Source: Ilyobacter polytropus DSM 2926 (GTDB lineage Bacteria > Fusobacteriota > Fusobacteriia > Fusobacteriales > Fusobacteriaceae). From it: 64,000 bases of DNA. Positions 34,303 to 43,265 of this stretch are shown piece by piece. Each line of letters begins with the position of its first letter. The first letter of the stretch is position 1. The stretch lies in NCBI RefSeq assembly GCF_000165505.1, contig NC_014633.1, positions 186,001-250,000 on the forward strand, given 5' to 3'. The position numbers and the translations under genes were made by a program. A model generated the notes under the pieces. That model worked only from the letters and a program-made list of their open reading frames with translations, had not been told where the DNA came from and searched no databases.

Positions 34303-34971
34303 ATGAAGGAAAGAAAAGAGGAGATAATAAAAGCATATCAATTTAGAGAGGCAACTAAAGAATTCTTAGAAGACAAGAAAATTTCAGATGATGATTTTGA
34401 ATTTATTCTAGAAACTGGAAGATTATCACCTAGTTCATTTGGGTGGGAGCCTTGGCAATTTTTAGTTGTACAAAATATGGAAATAAGAGAAAAATTGAGA
34501 GAATTCAGTTGGGGAGCTCAGAAACAACTTCCAACAGCTAGTCACTTTGTTGTTATTCTCGGAAGAAAGGCAAAAGAGATGATTCCTGGATCTGATTATT
34601 TCAAATATATAGCAAAGGAAGTAAATAAGCTCCCTGAGGATATTACGAAAATGAGAGAGGATGTCTTTGGTAAATTCCAAAATGAGGACTTTGATCTCAC
34701 AGATGACAGAAAGATATTTGACTGGGTGGGAAAACAGACTTATCTTCCATTTGCCAATATGATGACTGCAGCTGCTCAAATCGGTGTTGACTCTTGCCCA
34801 ATAGAGGGATTTGACAGAGAAAAAATAGAGGCTATTCTAAGGGAAGAAGGAGTTCTAGACACTGATAAATTTGGGGTAACAGCAATGGTAGCCTTTGGTT
34901 ACAAAAAAGCCAATCTTGACTGGTCTAAAACAAGAAGAGATACAAGTGAAGTTGTCAAGTGGGTAAGATAG
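34303..34971 (+). CDS. NAD(P)H nitroreductase (NfsB-like)
   Basis: A 222-residue FMN-dependent nitroreductase. FMN and dimer motifs: FREATKEF near 13-20, TGRLSPSSFGWEPWQFLVVQ (about 47-66), PFANMMTAAAQIGVDSCPIEGFD (about 148-170) and AMVAFGYKK near the end. It reduces nitro or quinone compounds. It stands alone with AAAGGGG before the ATG. The upstream 34131-34302 contains partial inverted pieces (AAGGTAG...TACCGTA) that could be a redox regulator site; this is not certain. Confidence 0.87.
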   Translation: MKERKEEIIKAYQFREATKEFLEDKKISDDDFEFILETGRLSPSSFGWEPWQFLVVQNMEIREKLREFSWGAQKQLPTASHFVVILGRKAKEMIPGSDYFKYIAKEVNKLPEDITKMREDVFGKFQNEDFDLTDDRKIFDWVGKQTYLPFANMMTAAAQIGVDSCPIEGFDREKIEAILREEGVLDTDKFGVTAMVAFGYKKANLDWSKTRRDTSEVVKWVR

Positions 34972-35061
34972 TAAAAAATAGAACATTGATGGATGTATAA
35001 ATGTTTCTACTGGTCTAATTGTTAAACGTTTTAGGCGACATTGAAAAAAGAGGTGAATAGA

Positions 35062-35940
35062 GTGAAATACACGGGACCAATTTATAGACCTCCTTATGAG
35101 GCCGGAAGTCTGCTGCTGCAAGTGACTGTGGGGTGTGCTCATAATAAATGTGCTTTTTGTACCATGTATAGGGAAACGCAATTTTCAACTGAATCTATCG
35201 AGCAGGTGGAGAAAGATCTGAAAGAGGCAAGAAAAATTCATAAGAGCATTAAAAGAGTATTTTTGGTAAATGGAGATGCCTTTGTGCTAGGTGCAAGCAG
35301 ATTAAAGCCCATTGCTGAAAAAATCATAGAATACTTCCCTGAAGTGGAAGTGATCACAATGTATGCTCATATCAACAATATAAAGGGAAAAACTGATGAA
35401 GAACTGAAGGAACTTGCAAAATTGAGAATAAATGACTTGTGGGTGGGAGTGGAAACCGGCCATGAAGAAGCCCTAAAATATTTAGATAAAGGCTTTAATT
35501 TAGAAGAAGCAAAAGAGCAACTAAAAAGACTGGGAGATGCTGGAATCAGATTCATATACGGAATGATGTATGGGGCTGCAGGAAGAAGCAAAGGAATTGA
35601 AAATGCCCTTGCAAACGCAAAATTAATAAATGAAACAAAACCTATGGGGATGGCTCCCACTACCTTGAATCCAAATCCTGGAACTAAATTGTGGGATGAT
35701 GTGGAAAGCGGTAAGTTTACCCTGGCTACAGAGGGGGAGATCTTTGAAGAGATGAAAAGTTTACTGAAAAATATAGAGGTTGAGGGACTACAATATCTAG
35801 GTAGGCATGCTATAAATACGATTCCATTTGATGCAATACTGCCGAGGGATAAAAAGAAGGCAATAGAGGTAATTAATGCCACAATTGATAAGGTGGGCGA
35901 GGACTACTTAAACAGTGTTCCAAAACGTCATTCAATTTAA
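35062..35940 (+). CDS. Radical SAM protein
   Basis: About 292 residues. The [4Fe-4S]/SAM motif is CAHNKCAFCTMY (C-x4-C-x2-C, near 25-36), preceded by LLLQVTVGC. Further typical segments are WVGVETGHEEALKYLDKG and FIYGMMYG. It resembles Elp3/YgiQ-like radical SAM enzymes without an extra iron-sulfur domain. The reaction is unknown. The start is placed at GTG 35062, which has AAGAGGTG upstream; TTG 35041 is also in frame. Confidence 0.8.
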   Translation: MKYTGPIYRPPYEAGSLLLQVTVGCAHNKCAFCTMYRETQFSTESIEQVEKDLKEARKIHKSIKRVFLVNGDAFVLGASRLKPIAEKIIEYFPEVEVITMYAHINNIKGKTDEELKELAKLRINDLWVGVETGHEEALKYLDKGFNLEEAKEQLKRLGDAGIRFIYGMMYGAAGRSKGIENALANAKLINETKPMGMAPTTLNPNPGTKLWDDVESGKFTLATEGEIFEEMKSLLKNIEVEGLQYLGRHAINTIPFDAILPRDKKKAIEVINATIDKVGEDYLNSVPKRHSI

Positions 35941-36007
35941 AATTAACTTATTAAATTTTAAAAAGCTTGCTTGGAAAAGATATAACAACAAAGCTAATAT
36001 TAAAATA

Positions 36008-36047
36008 AAAAAACAGAGTTTATTAGAGGAAATAAACTCTGTTTTTT
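36008..36047. terminator. Bidirectional-looking terminator after the radical SAM gene
   Basis: AAAAAACAGAGTTTATT pairs perfectly with AATAAACTCTGTTTTTT around a 5-nt loop. It has T runs on either strand. Confidence 0.85.
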
Positions 36048-36117
36048 AGAAGAACTATAATAAGCTCAGATCTCTGACTCTGTAAAAATAAAAAATTAGA
36101 AGGGAGAAAAGTTTGTT

Positions 36118-36927
36118 ATGAATAAAACAATATTGATTACAGGCAGTACAGATGGTATAGGGAGGTTAACGGCAATAAAACTTGCAAATAAAGGCTATAC
36201 AGTCTATGTTCATGGCAGAAGCCAGGAAAAAATTAGAACAACTATCAACGAAATAAAAGAAGCGACTGGAAATCAAAATATAAAGGGATTTATAGCAGAC
36301 TATTCAGACTTGAATTCAGTTGAAAAGATGGCTGAAGAGATCAATGAGAAAGTAGCAAAATTAGATGTGCTGATCAATAATGCAGGGGTATTTAACACTT
36401 CAAAAATTAAAAACCAAGACGGTTTAGATATAAGAATGGTTGTAAATTATCTGGCTCAGTATCTATTGACGGCAAGGTTACTGCCGTTATTAAACAAAGG
36501 GACAGACCCAAGAGTTATAAATCTAAGTTCTGCGGCTCAGGCTCCTGTATCTATAGATGTTTTACTGGGAAAAGAAACTGTATCTAATGGTGAAACCTAT
36601 GCCCAAAGTAAGCTTGCATTGACAATGTGGACTTTTTATATGGCAAAAAAAGAGCCTAATATTTCTATGATTGCAGTAAATCCAGGATCATTGCAGAACA
36701 CAAAAATGGTCCAAAAGGCATATGGTACATCATGGTCTTCACCTGACAAGGGGGCGACTATTCTGTCAGAATTATCAAATATAGAGGATGCCATAAAAAT
36801 TTCCGGGAAGTACTTTGATAATGACAGAGGAAACTTTGGAAATGCTCATCCAGATTCTTATGATGATGCAAAAATAAAAAAACTTATTGAAACAACTGAT
36901 GAATTGATTAAAAAATTAATTGGATAA
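36118..36927 (+). CDS. SDR-family oxidoreductase (retinol-dehydrogenase-like)
   Basis: A 269-residue short-chain dehydrogenase with TGSTDGIG (8-15), LINNAGVF (near 90-97), INLSSAAQ (near 136-143) and YAQSK (near 160-164). The length and C-terminal extension resemble the light-dependent protochlorophyllide/retinol dehydrogenase-like group. The substrate is unknown. AAGGGAG precedes the ATG. Nothing in its neighbourhood suggests a pathway. Confidence 0.8.
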   Translation: MNKTILITGSTDGIGRLTAIKLANKGYTVYVHGRSQEKIRTTINEIKEATGNQNIKGFIADYSDLNSVEKMAEEINEKVAKLDVLINNAGVFNTSKIKNQDGLDIRMVVNYLAQYLLTARLLPLLNKGTDPRVINLSSAAQAPVSIDVLLGKETVSNGETYAQSKLALTMWTFYMAKKEPNISMIAVNPGSLQNTKMVQKAYGTSWSSPDKGATILSELSNIEDAIKISGKYFDNDRGNFGNAHPDSYDDAKIKKLIETTDELIKKLIG

Positions 36928-36998
36928 TTGACAGAGAATTAAAAAAGAGGAATTATCCTTCCTAAAAAATAAATTTTGCTAATTACCCGATAATCTGG

Positions 36999-37037
36999 CA
37001 GGCTCTCAGAATATTTTATTCTGAAAGCCTGTTTTTA
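36999..37037 (+). terminator. Terminator after the SDR gene
   Basis: CAGGCTCTCAGAATA pairs with TATTCTGAAAGCCTG (one mismatch), followed by TTTTTAATT. Confidence 0.85.
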
Positions 37038-37051
37038 ATTGATTTTCAAAT

Positions 37052-37639
37052 TTATTTTATTCTTTTATCGTAGATCATTTCGTTCATAGAATACAACGCC
37101 TTGTATATTCCATCAGGAGTAGCTTCAAAATCAACTGCATCCCTTTCATCGATGGAGATCATTTTAGCAGAGGCTACAGCATCCTGATTGGCGGCCAAAA
37201 ATATGAATTCCCAATTATACTTTTCCTGCTGTCGTTTGATCCTAGACCCAACCTGCTCGTAGGTATATTCTTTACTGTCGTTTTCAAGTCCATCTGTAAG
37301 AATTGATACAATTACTTTTTCAGGCCTATCTTCTTCAGGAGTTTTGTTTAATCTTTCCCCTATACTGTCGATGGTTCTTCCAATGGCGTCTAGCATGGCA
37401 GTAGTCCCACCTGGTACATAAGTATTATCGTTCAAAAATGGTACTGTCTGAATATCTTTCCTGTCATAGACAATCTTGTAATAGTCATTGAAAAGTACAA
37501 GTGTAAGAGCTGCTTCACCATCAAACTTTCTCTGACTCTCTATAAAACTATTGAACCCTCCGATGGCATCACTTTTTATTGATTCCATAGACCCGGACCT
37601 GTCGATGATACATATGATTTCGTGGTACTTCTCTTTCAT
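37052..37639 (-). CDS. VWA-domain protein
   Basis: 195 residues that are essentially one von Willebrand A domain. The MIDAS metal site is complete: DRSGS (13-17), the threonine of PGGTTAMLDA (near 76-85) and the aspartate of LTDGLEND (near 113-120). It has no signal peptide, so it is cytoplasmic. Similar stand-alone proteins often score as TerY-like or chloride-channel-like and have no assigned role. AGGAGG is upstream of the ATG. No AAA+ ATPase partner is adjacent. Confidence 0.82.
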   Translation of the reverse strand: MKEKYHEIICIIDRSGSMESIKSDAIGGFNSFIESQRKFDGEAALTLVLFNDYYKIVYDRKDIQTVPFLNDNTYVPGGTTAMLDAIGRTIDSIGERLNKTPEEDRPEKVIVSILTDGLENDSKEYTYEQVGSRIKRQQEKYNWEFIFLAANQDAVASAKMISIDERDAVDFEATPDGIYKALYSMNEMIYDKRIK

Positions 37640-37664
37640 TAGAAAGCCTCCTTTTTTATTTCGA

Positions 37665-38110
37665 TAAAAAATTTTAATTGCTATTCTAGGAAATTTTTAT
37701 AAATTACTGAATTTATAAGAATATTAGAGTCAAAGGATTTTGTCACGAATGAAAACCGATAAAATTCAAAAAAAATTAACACGAATAAAGATAAAACCTT
37801 TTGCCCACAGAGGACACAGAGAAAAGAAGAGAGTTTCACAGAGTGAAAATAAAAATATTTTAATTTTTAAACTACTTTCCCTTTTAAAAAATGCCGTTAA
37901 GAAATCATCTTGTGAAATCCACTTTCATTGAAATAAGAAGGTTTACCGACTATATTTCAATAGAAAGTTAGTTCAGAAGGGATTTTAGGTATTTTTTAGG
38001 GGTGCCTTTTCTTTGGTTACTTTCTTTGGGCAAGCAAAGAAAGTAACACAGGTTTTTGGAGAAATTCAATAATTTATTTTGAAATAAAAGAGCAACTCTA
38101 GTTAAGTAAC
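37665..38110. repeat. Non-coding MITE-like element, copy B
   Basis: About 445 bp between the VWA gene and the photolyase gene. The near-palindrome ATAAATTACTGAATTTAT is at 37699-37716, followed by a segment (to about 37850) that matches copy A inverted. The second half (37890-38055) matches copy C (44371-44545) inverted. It includes the hairpin GTTACTTTCTTTG/CAAAGAAAGTAAC (about 38018-38047) and ends with AAATTCAATAATTTAT (38062-38077). The short open frame at 37740-37931 is not believed. Confidence 0.75.
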
Positions 38111-38259
38111 ATCAATATATTTATTCCTAAATTAATTTTCTCTCAAATTTGAATAATTCCTCTATTGAAATATTTTGAAAAAAATAATTTTTAAAAAATT
38201 TTTTCTATATTTTTTTGTATATGAGATATAGTAGTCGCAAAAATAAAGAGGGATGAAAA

Positions 38260-39639
38260 ATGGAAAGAAGGTTTAAACTTATAAATGAAAAAAAAATAGA
38301 AAAGAATGGTGAATATGTTTTGTACTGGATGCAGGGAAGCCAGAGAACTAGATACAACCATTGTCTTGAATATGGGGTGTTAAAAGCCAATGAGATGAAA
38401 AAACCTCTTATAGTTATTTTTAATCTTATAGACGGATATCCTGATGCCAATGAAAGACATTATTCCTTTATGCTTGAGGGACTGAAAGACGTGAAAAAAG
38501 CACTTTTTGCTAGGAAAATAGAATTTTATATATCTCACGGTGATATGGCCAAAAATATAGTCAAGGCATCTGAAAAAGCATCAATATTAATATGTGACAA
38601 GGGGTATATGAATATCCAGAAAAAATGGAGGGCTGAAATAAGCTCAAAAGTTAAATGCCAGGCTGTGGAGATAGATACCAATCTTGTGGTGCCTGTGGAA
38701 GAAGCCTCACAGAAAGAGGAGTATGCTGCAAGGACAATACGGGAAAAGATAAAAAGACAGCTAGATGAATTTTTATATGATTTTGAAAAGATAAAATATT
38801 CGGTGAATAAGAGTTATAATAAAAAGTTTTGTTTTTATGAAAATAATTTGAATAAAGATTTAGATAATGTAGGTAAGGTTCTTGATAATATGAAACTAAA
38901 TAGGAGTGTTTCTAAGTCTTCTTTTTTTTACGGAGGAGAAATAGAAGCTGAGAAAAGATTAGATGAATTTATAGAAATAAAGCTAGAGAGCTATAGTTAT
39001 AAAAACAGTGATCCAGGAGAAGATAATGTATCAAAACTATCTCCCTATCTGCATTTTGGAAATATATCTCCTGTTGAGATAGCCTTGGAGTTATTAAAAA
39101 TGAAAAATGAAACAAATAGTGAGAGTATAGAGGCTTTTCTAGAGGAGCTTATAATAAGGCGGGAGCTTTCTCATAATTTCATATATTATAATGAAAGATA
39201 TGATAAATGGGACGGTATAAGTTACTCGTGGGCATATGAAACTCTAGAAAAACATCGAAGTGATAAAAGGGAAAATATATACAGCTTGGAAAAACTTGAA
39301 AAATACAAAACCCATGACATTTACTGGAATGCAGCACAAAAAGAGATGGTAGTTACCGGATTTATGCACGGGTATATGAGAATGTACTGGTGTAAAAAAA
39401 TCCTAGAGTGGAGCAAGACTCCAGAAGAGGCTTATGAAAGAACCATATATCTGAATAATAAATATTTTCTAGATGGGCGAGATCCCAATTCGTACACAGG
39501 CGTAGCCTGGTGTTTCGGTAAACATGACAGGGCCTGGAAGGAAAGAAGTATTTTTGGTAAAATAAGATATATGAATTCTGAAGGACTTAAAAGGAAATTT
39601 GATATGGATAAATATGTGAAAAAAACAGAAAAACTCTGA
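38260..39639 (+). CDS. phr: Class II CPD photolyase
   Basis: 459 residues. FAD- and light-dependent repair of pyrimidine dimers. Class II features are YWMQGSQRTRYNH near residues 22-34, LIIRRELSHNF and YDKWDGISYSW in the FAD domain. The C-terminal block is also typical: HGYMRMYWCKKILEW, LNNKYFLDGRDPNSYTGVAW, CFGKHDRAW. It has AGAGGGATG before the ATG and is followed 67 nt later by a DUF523-type gene. Confidence 0.93.
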   Translation: MERRFKLINEKKIEKNGEYVLYWMQGSQRTRYNHCLEYGVLKANEMKKPLIVIFNLIDGYPDANERHYSFMLEGLKDVKKALFARKIEFYISHGDMAKNIVKASEKASILICDKGYMNIQKKWRAEISSKVKCQAVEIDTNLVVPVEEASQKEEYAARTIREKIKRQLDEFLYDFEKIKYSVNKSYNKKFCFYENNLNKDLDNVGKVLDNMKLNRSVSKSSFFYGGEIEAEKRLDEFIEIKLESYSYKNSDPGEDNVSKLSPYLHFGNISPVEIALELLKMKNETNSESIEAFLEELIIRRELSHNFIYYNERYDKWDGISYSWAYETLEKHRSDKRENIYSLEKLEKYKTHDIYWNAAQKEMVVTGFMHGYMRMYWCKKILEWSKTPEEAYERTIYLNNKYFLDGRDPNSYTGVAWCFGKHDRAWKERSIFGKIRYMNSEGLKRKFDMDKYVKKTEKL

Positions 39640-39706
39640 TATATCAATCTAAGTATATTCTTATTTAAATAGTAAATTAAGAAATGTTGGAATATAGGGG
39701 GGAAAA

Positions 39707-40627
39707 ATGGAGAATATTTATACAGAAAAAATAAAGATAGGAATGTCATCGTGTATGTATGGAGCCAGGGTAAGGTATAACAGTAAAGGCTGGGAGATGC
39801 TAGGGTATCTTCATAGAGAGCGTTCTAATTACCTCTGGACTCCTGTGTGTCCAGAAGTAATGAGCGGAATGGGAGTGCCTAGATCTCCTATAAGGCTTGT
39901 TGGAGGAAATGGTGAGGACTTCTGGATAGGAAATACAAAGGTTAAGAACAGAGAGGGGAGGGATGTAACCTCTATGATGGGAAAAGGTGCCTTGGCATGC
40001 TATGAAACCCTTGAAAGAGCCGAGGTAGATGCCTATATATTCATGGAGGGAAGCCCTAGCTGCGGTGTATACAGGACTACTTTGAAAAATAAGAGATTAG
40101 GTAAGCCACCAGGGGTATTTGGAGCTCTGCTTTTAAACAGAGGGTATTTTCTCATACCTGCTCAGGACCTTCAGAGTCCTGTGAAGTGGTGGGACTGGAG
40201 AAGGAGACTTACCGCCTTTGTGTGGCTCAAAAGACAAAAGGTCACTGAGGTAAAAGACCTCTATGAAATCTGGCATATTTTGAAATTCCTTTGTCAGGAA
40301 CTTGATGAAAAAAGTGCAAGGGAGCTAGGACACAGAATAGGAAGTTTCAAGAAAGATATAGGAGAAAAAGTTGTGGCAGAGGTTAAGGATGAAATTTTGG
40401 AAATTTTGAGGAAACCATCTGATGTGAAAAGGGTGAAGCAGTGGTTATGGAAAAACTACATTCATCTAAAAAAATCCAAGGGGATAAGTATAGAGGATGT
40501 ATGTCCTCCTGAAGCCCTTAGAAACATGACACATATCGCAGAAGAGATGATTCATGTGGAGATAGAGTCAAGAGACAAGGGCCTTATCTTCGGGAGTTCA
40601 CCAATAAACTACAAGCCCTCTAGGTAA
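39707..40627 (+). CDS. DUF523 (TudS-like) protein with C-terminal extension
   Basis: 306 residues. The N-terminal domain (about 8-160) is DUF523: GMSSCMYGARVRYN (Cys16), VCPEVMSGMGVPR (Cys48), EGSPSCG (Cys119). These three cysteines are the set that holds the [4Fe-4S] cluster in TudS thiouracil desulfidases. The C-terminal 140 residues are helical and faintly resemble DUF1722, the domain of E. coli YbgA. YbgA is encoded next to the photolyase gene in E. coli, and this gene follows a photolyase here, which supports the family link. GGGGGG precedes the ATG. Confidence 0.72.
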   Translation: MENIYTEKIKIGMSSCMYGARVRYNSKGWEMLGYLHRERSNYLWTPVCPEVMSGMGVPRSPIRLVGGNGEDFWIGNTKVKNREGRDVTSMMGKGALACYETLERAEVDAYIFMEGSPSCGVYRTTLKNKRLGKPPGVFGALLLNRGYFLIPAQDLQSPVKWWDWRRRLTAFVWLKRQKVTEVKDLYEIWHILKFLCQELDEKSARELGHRIGSFKKDIGEKVVAEVKDEILEILRKPSDVKRVKQWLWKNYIHLKKSKGISIEDVCPPEALRNMTHIAEEMIHVEIESRDKGLIFGSSPINYKPSR

Positions 40628-40650
40628 AAGAGGGCTTGTAGTATTTTATC
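40608..40650 (+). terminator. Terminator overlapping the end of the DUF523 gene
   Basis: A perfect 14-bp stem, ACTACAAGCCCTCT (40608-40621) with AGAGGGCTTGTAGT (40629-40642), followed by ATTTTAT. The stop codon lies in the loop region. Confidence 0.8.
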
Positions 40651-40672
40651 ATTAAAATTTATAAGACGAGTT

Positions 40673-41182
40673 TTACAAGTTGGAGGCCAGGATTTTTATT
40701 TTCAGAAAATAATATTTAAAAAGCCTCATCTGAACCGAATCAAATTTTATACCGTTTCCGTTTTCTACAATTTCGTATAACTTTAATTCTTTGTTTTTAA
40801 ATAAAAAAGTATGTTTTGCAAAATCTGAAACCCCGTATTTTAAATCAGGCATTTTTCTGTCTATTCCACTAAAAATAACGTAACCGTTTTTTATTTCAGT
40901 TTTATTTCCTGCAGAATCAGGAACACCAGCTCCAAATGACTTAAATCTAGTCCTGTCAAGGACGATATTGTGATTTTGATCAATTCTAAAAATTTCTTCC
41001 CATGGTTGGAGTTCAACTGAATGCATCCATCTCATGGTGAACTCATCTCCTGGACTAATTTTATTTAAAAAGATTATAGAGTCTTTTGATAAGTCCTTAA
41101 TGATTAGTGCGTTCTTCTGAAATATAAAAAGAGACATAAAGATTAGTATAAGAATAAACATTATTTTTTTTATTGAGTTCAT
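40673..41182 (-). CDS. DUF1850 domain protein
   Basis: About 169 residues with an N-terminal membrane anchor or signal (IKKIMFILILIFMSLFIFQ). The DUF1850 pattern follows: FTMRWMHSVELQPWEEIFRI and SFGAGVPD. DUF1850 genes usually accompany TAXI-type TRAP transporters, but no TRAP gene is present here. The start is ATG 41182 with GGGAGA upstream; an in-frame TTG-type start at 41236 lacks a ribosome site. Confidence 0.75.
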   Translation of the reverse strand: MNSIKKIMFILILIFMSLFIFQKNALIIKDLSKDSIIFLNKISPGDEFTMRWMHSVELQPWEEIFRIDQNHNIVLDRTRFKSFGAGVPDSAGNKTEIKNGYVIFSGIDRKMPDLKYGVSDFAKHTFLFKNKELKLYEIVENGNGIKFDSVQMRLFKYYFLKIKILASNL

Positions 41183-41371
41183 TTTATTCTCCCTGATTGT
41201 ACTTTTTAAATTTTTTGAATTTCTTAATATTAACATATCATACTCCTAGAGATAGTTCAATATAATATCATCTTGGAATATTTCTCATCACTCTTTATGA
41301 TAACTACCTACATAACCCCTATACTTTCCATTCTACTAAAACGTATTTATAAAATCAAAACTTGAAACATT

Positions 41372-41413
41372 AAAAAACAGCCACCAAACTAAGATGTCCG
41401 ATGGCTGTTTTTA
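41372..41413 (-). terminator. Terminator of the eda-kdgK-iclR unit
   Basis: AAAAACAGCCA (41373-41383) pairs with TGGCTGTTTTT (41402-41412). The minus-strand transcript ends in a T-rich tail. Confidence 0.8.
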
Positions 41414-41432
41414 ACTTGATTATTTTTAAAGA

Positions 41433-42179
41433 TCAGTAACCTAATTTTCTTGAAATTTCAGAACAGGTATTCATGAGTGCTAAAGCTTCCTTATCAATAT
41501 CACGGTTCTCAGAAAAAAGTCCTGAGATACTTACTGCCCCCACGACAGATTTTGTAGAGTCAAAAACCGGTGCCCCTATACAAAGCATATGCTCCTCTAT
41601 CTCTCTATTGTCAATGGCATAGCCACGATTTTTTATTTCTTTCAATTCTTTTATCAGATCTTGTTTTGAAAGACTGTACTTGGTTTTTTTTTCAAAAGGT
41701 TGCATAGCTATAAGAGCTTCAATTTTTTCAGGAGAAAGAAAAGCCAGTATGGCCTTTCCCAATGAGGTGCAATACATGGGATTTGTACTTCCTATTCCTG
41801 CAGTTGTGATAATAGCTTTTTCAGATTCATGTTTTGATATATAGACTATTTCTCCATCGTTTTCCACAGCATAAAAAACAGTTTTTCCGGTTTTTTCAGC
41901 CAATTCCTGCATAGGCTTGTCTATGATTTTGAAGATCTCTTTATTTCTAGAATAACTGTTTCCTATTTGAAAACTTTTTAAACCTATTTTATAAAGATTT
42001 AATTCTCCAGTATTTTTTTCAAGAACCTCCAGATGAGCCATTGTTTCTAAGATATCATAGGCACTGGTCTTTGGAATTTTCATTTTTGCAGTTATCTCTT
42101 TGACAGTTAGCCCATTTTTTTCTTTTGATAAAAGTTCTAATATTTTAACGGTTCTTTCAACAGTTCTATTTATTTTCAT
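41433..42179 (-). CDS. IclR-family regulator, probable KDG-responsive repressor
   Basis: 248 residues, full-length IclR layout: winged helix 1-65 (LTVKEITAKMKIPKTSAYDIL) and an effector domain with FYAVENDGEIVYIS, MYCTSLGKAILAFL, GYAIDNREIEEHMLCIGAPV and GAVSISG. It is encoded 60 nt downstream of kdgK in the same direction. KdgR of enterobacteria belongs to this family and responds to KDG, so the same role is likely. A candidate AAAAC-N8-GTTTT site lies at the eda promoter. Confidence 0.86.
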   Translation of the reverse strand: MKINRTVERTVKILELLSKEKNGLTVKEITAKMKIPKTSAYDILETMAHLEVLEKNTGELNLYKIGLKSFQIGNSYSRNKEIFKIIDKPMQELAEKTGKTVFYAVENDGEIVYISKHESEKAIITTAGIGSTNPMYCTSLGKAILAFLSPEKIEALIAMQPFEKKTKYSLSKQDLIKELKEIKNRGYAIDNREIEEHMLCIGAPVFDSTKSVVGAVSISGLFSENRDIDKEALALMNTCSEISRKLGY

Positions 42180-42239
42180 GCTTTTCCCTCAAATCTTAGT
42201 TTTTTACAGGTATTATATCATAAAAATTTTAAAACAGGA

Positions 42240-43265
42240 TTATCTACCTACATCATAGCCTATTCCCTTAAATAATTTTTCCACTTCGTCCTTTGTGACT
42301 ATATTTGTATCCCCTGGAATCGTATGTTTCAGTACAGCTGAAGCAGCAGCAAATTCAATTTTATAATTGTCAGTTGAATCTGCTAAAAAAGCATATAAAA
42401 ATCCTGATGTAAAAGCATCTCCGCTTCCAACTCTATCTATTATATCCACTTCATACTCTTTAGAAATTTCTATATCCTTTCCGTTGAAAACAAATCCGCT
42501 GTATAAATTCTTTGATGCCGAGACTACGTTTCTTACAGATGAAACTATATATTTAAAATTATATTTTTCCATAACCTTTGGATAAAGAGTCTTGTAACAC
42601 CCTAGGATATTTTCTCCGATGTATCCTTCTCCCATAGGTATACCAAGTATGTTTATAAAGTCGAGATAACCTGCAAAAGCGATATCAACATATTTTAAAA
42701 CTCTTTCTATACCTATAGATGCGTCTTTTAGAGACCACATTTTGCTTCTGTAGTTAAAGTCAAAACTGACAGTTATCCCTTTTTCTTTTGCTGTTTTCAT
42801 AAAAAGCTCGGCTAATTCAAGGGCTTCAGGACTAACCGCCAGAGTTATTCCAGATACGTGGAAAAGAGAGACACCTTCAAATATAGCGTCTATATCAAAT
42901 TCATCCTTAGATACAGTTGAGAATGCAGAATATTTTCTGTCATATAAAACCTTGCTGCTTCTCACAGAAAAACCAGTCTCTAGAAAATATGTTCCTATTT
43001 TTTCTCCACCTCGTGCCACAAAAGAGGTATCCACACCGTAACTTTTGGCGTGACGTAAAGCAGCATCTCCTAATTCATTTGCCGGGGCTTTTGTAACAAG
43101 TCTTGTGTCAACACCGAGGTTGGCAAGATCTACAGCTACATTTATCTCGGCCCCACCGTAATTTACTTCAAATGATGTTGAATTTATAAATCTTTGGTTT
43201 CCAGGAGGGGAAAGTCTCAAAAGGATCTCTCCCAAAGTAACGACCTTCTTTTTCATATTATCCAT
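42240..43265 (-). CDS. kdgK: 2-keto-3-deoxygluconate kinase (PfkB family)
   Basis: 341 residues. ATP-dependent phosphorylation of KDG to KDPG. It has the PfkB opening VVTLGEILLRLSPPGNQRF, the substrate region NYGGAEINVAVDLANLG (about 35-51) and the C-terminal anion-hole/catalytic motif DRVGSGDAFTSGF (about 275-287). The start overlaps the end of eda by 8 nt, implying coupled translation. It joins the alginate-derived KDG made at 10-13 kb to central metabolism. Confidence 0.92.
   Translation of the reverse strand: MDNMKKKVVTLGEILLRLSPPGNQRFINSTSFEVNYGGAEINVAVDLANLGVDTRLVTKAPANELGDAALRHAKSYGVDTSFVARGGEKIGTYFLETGFSVRSSKVLYDRKYSAFSTVSKDEFDIDAIFEGVSLFHVSGITLAVSPEALELAELFMKTAKEKGITVSFDFNYRSKMWSLKDASIGIERVLKYVDIAFAGYLDFINILGIPMGEGYIGENILGCYKTLYPKVMEKYNFKYIVSSVRNVVSASKNLYSGFVFNGKDIEISKEYEVDIIDRVGSGDAFTSGFLYAFLADSTDNYKIEFAAASAVLKHTIPGDTNIVTKDEVEKLFKGIGYDVGR

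Noticed and set aside
37740-37931. 63-residue frame in element B
   Set aside because: Lies in repeat DNA; basic, low-complexity product and no ribosome site.
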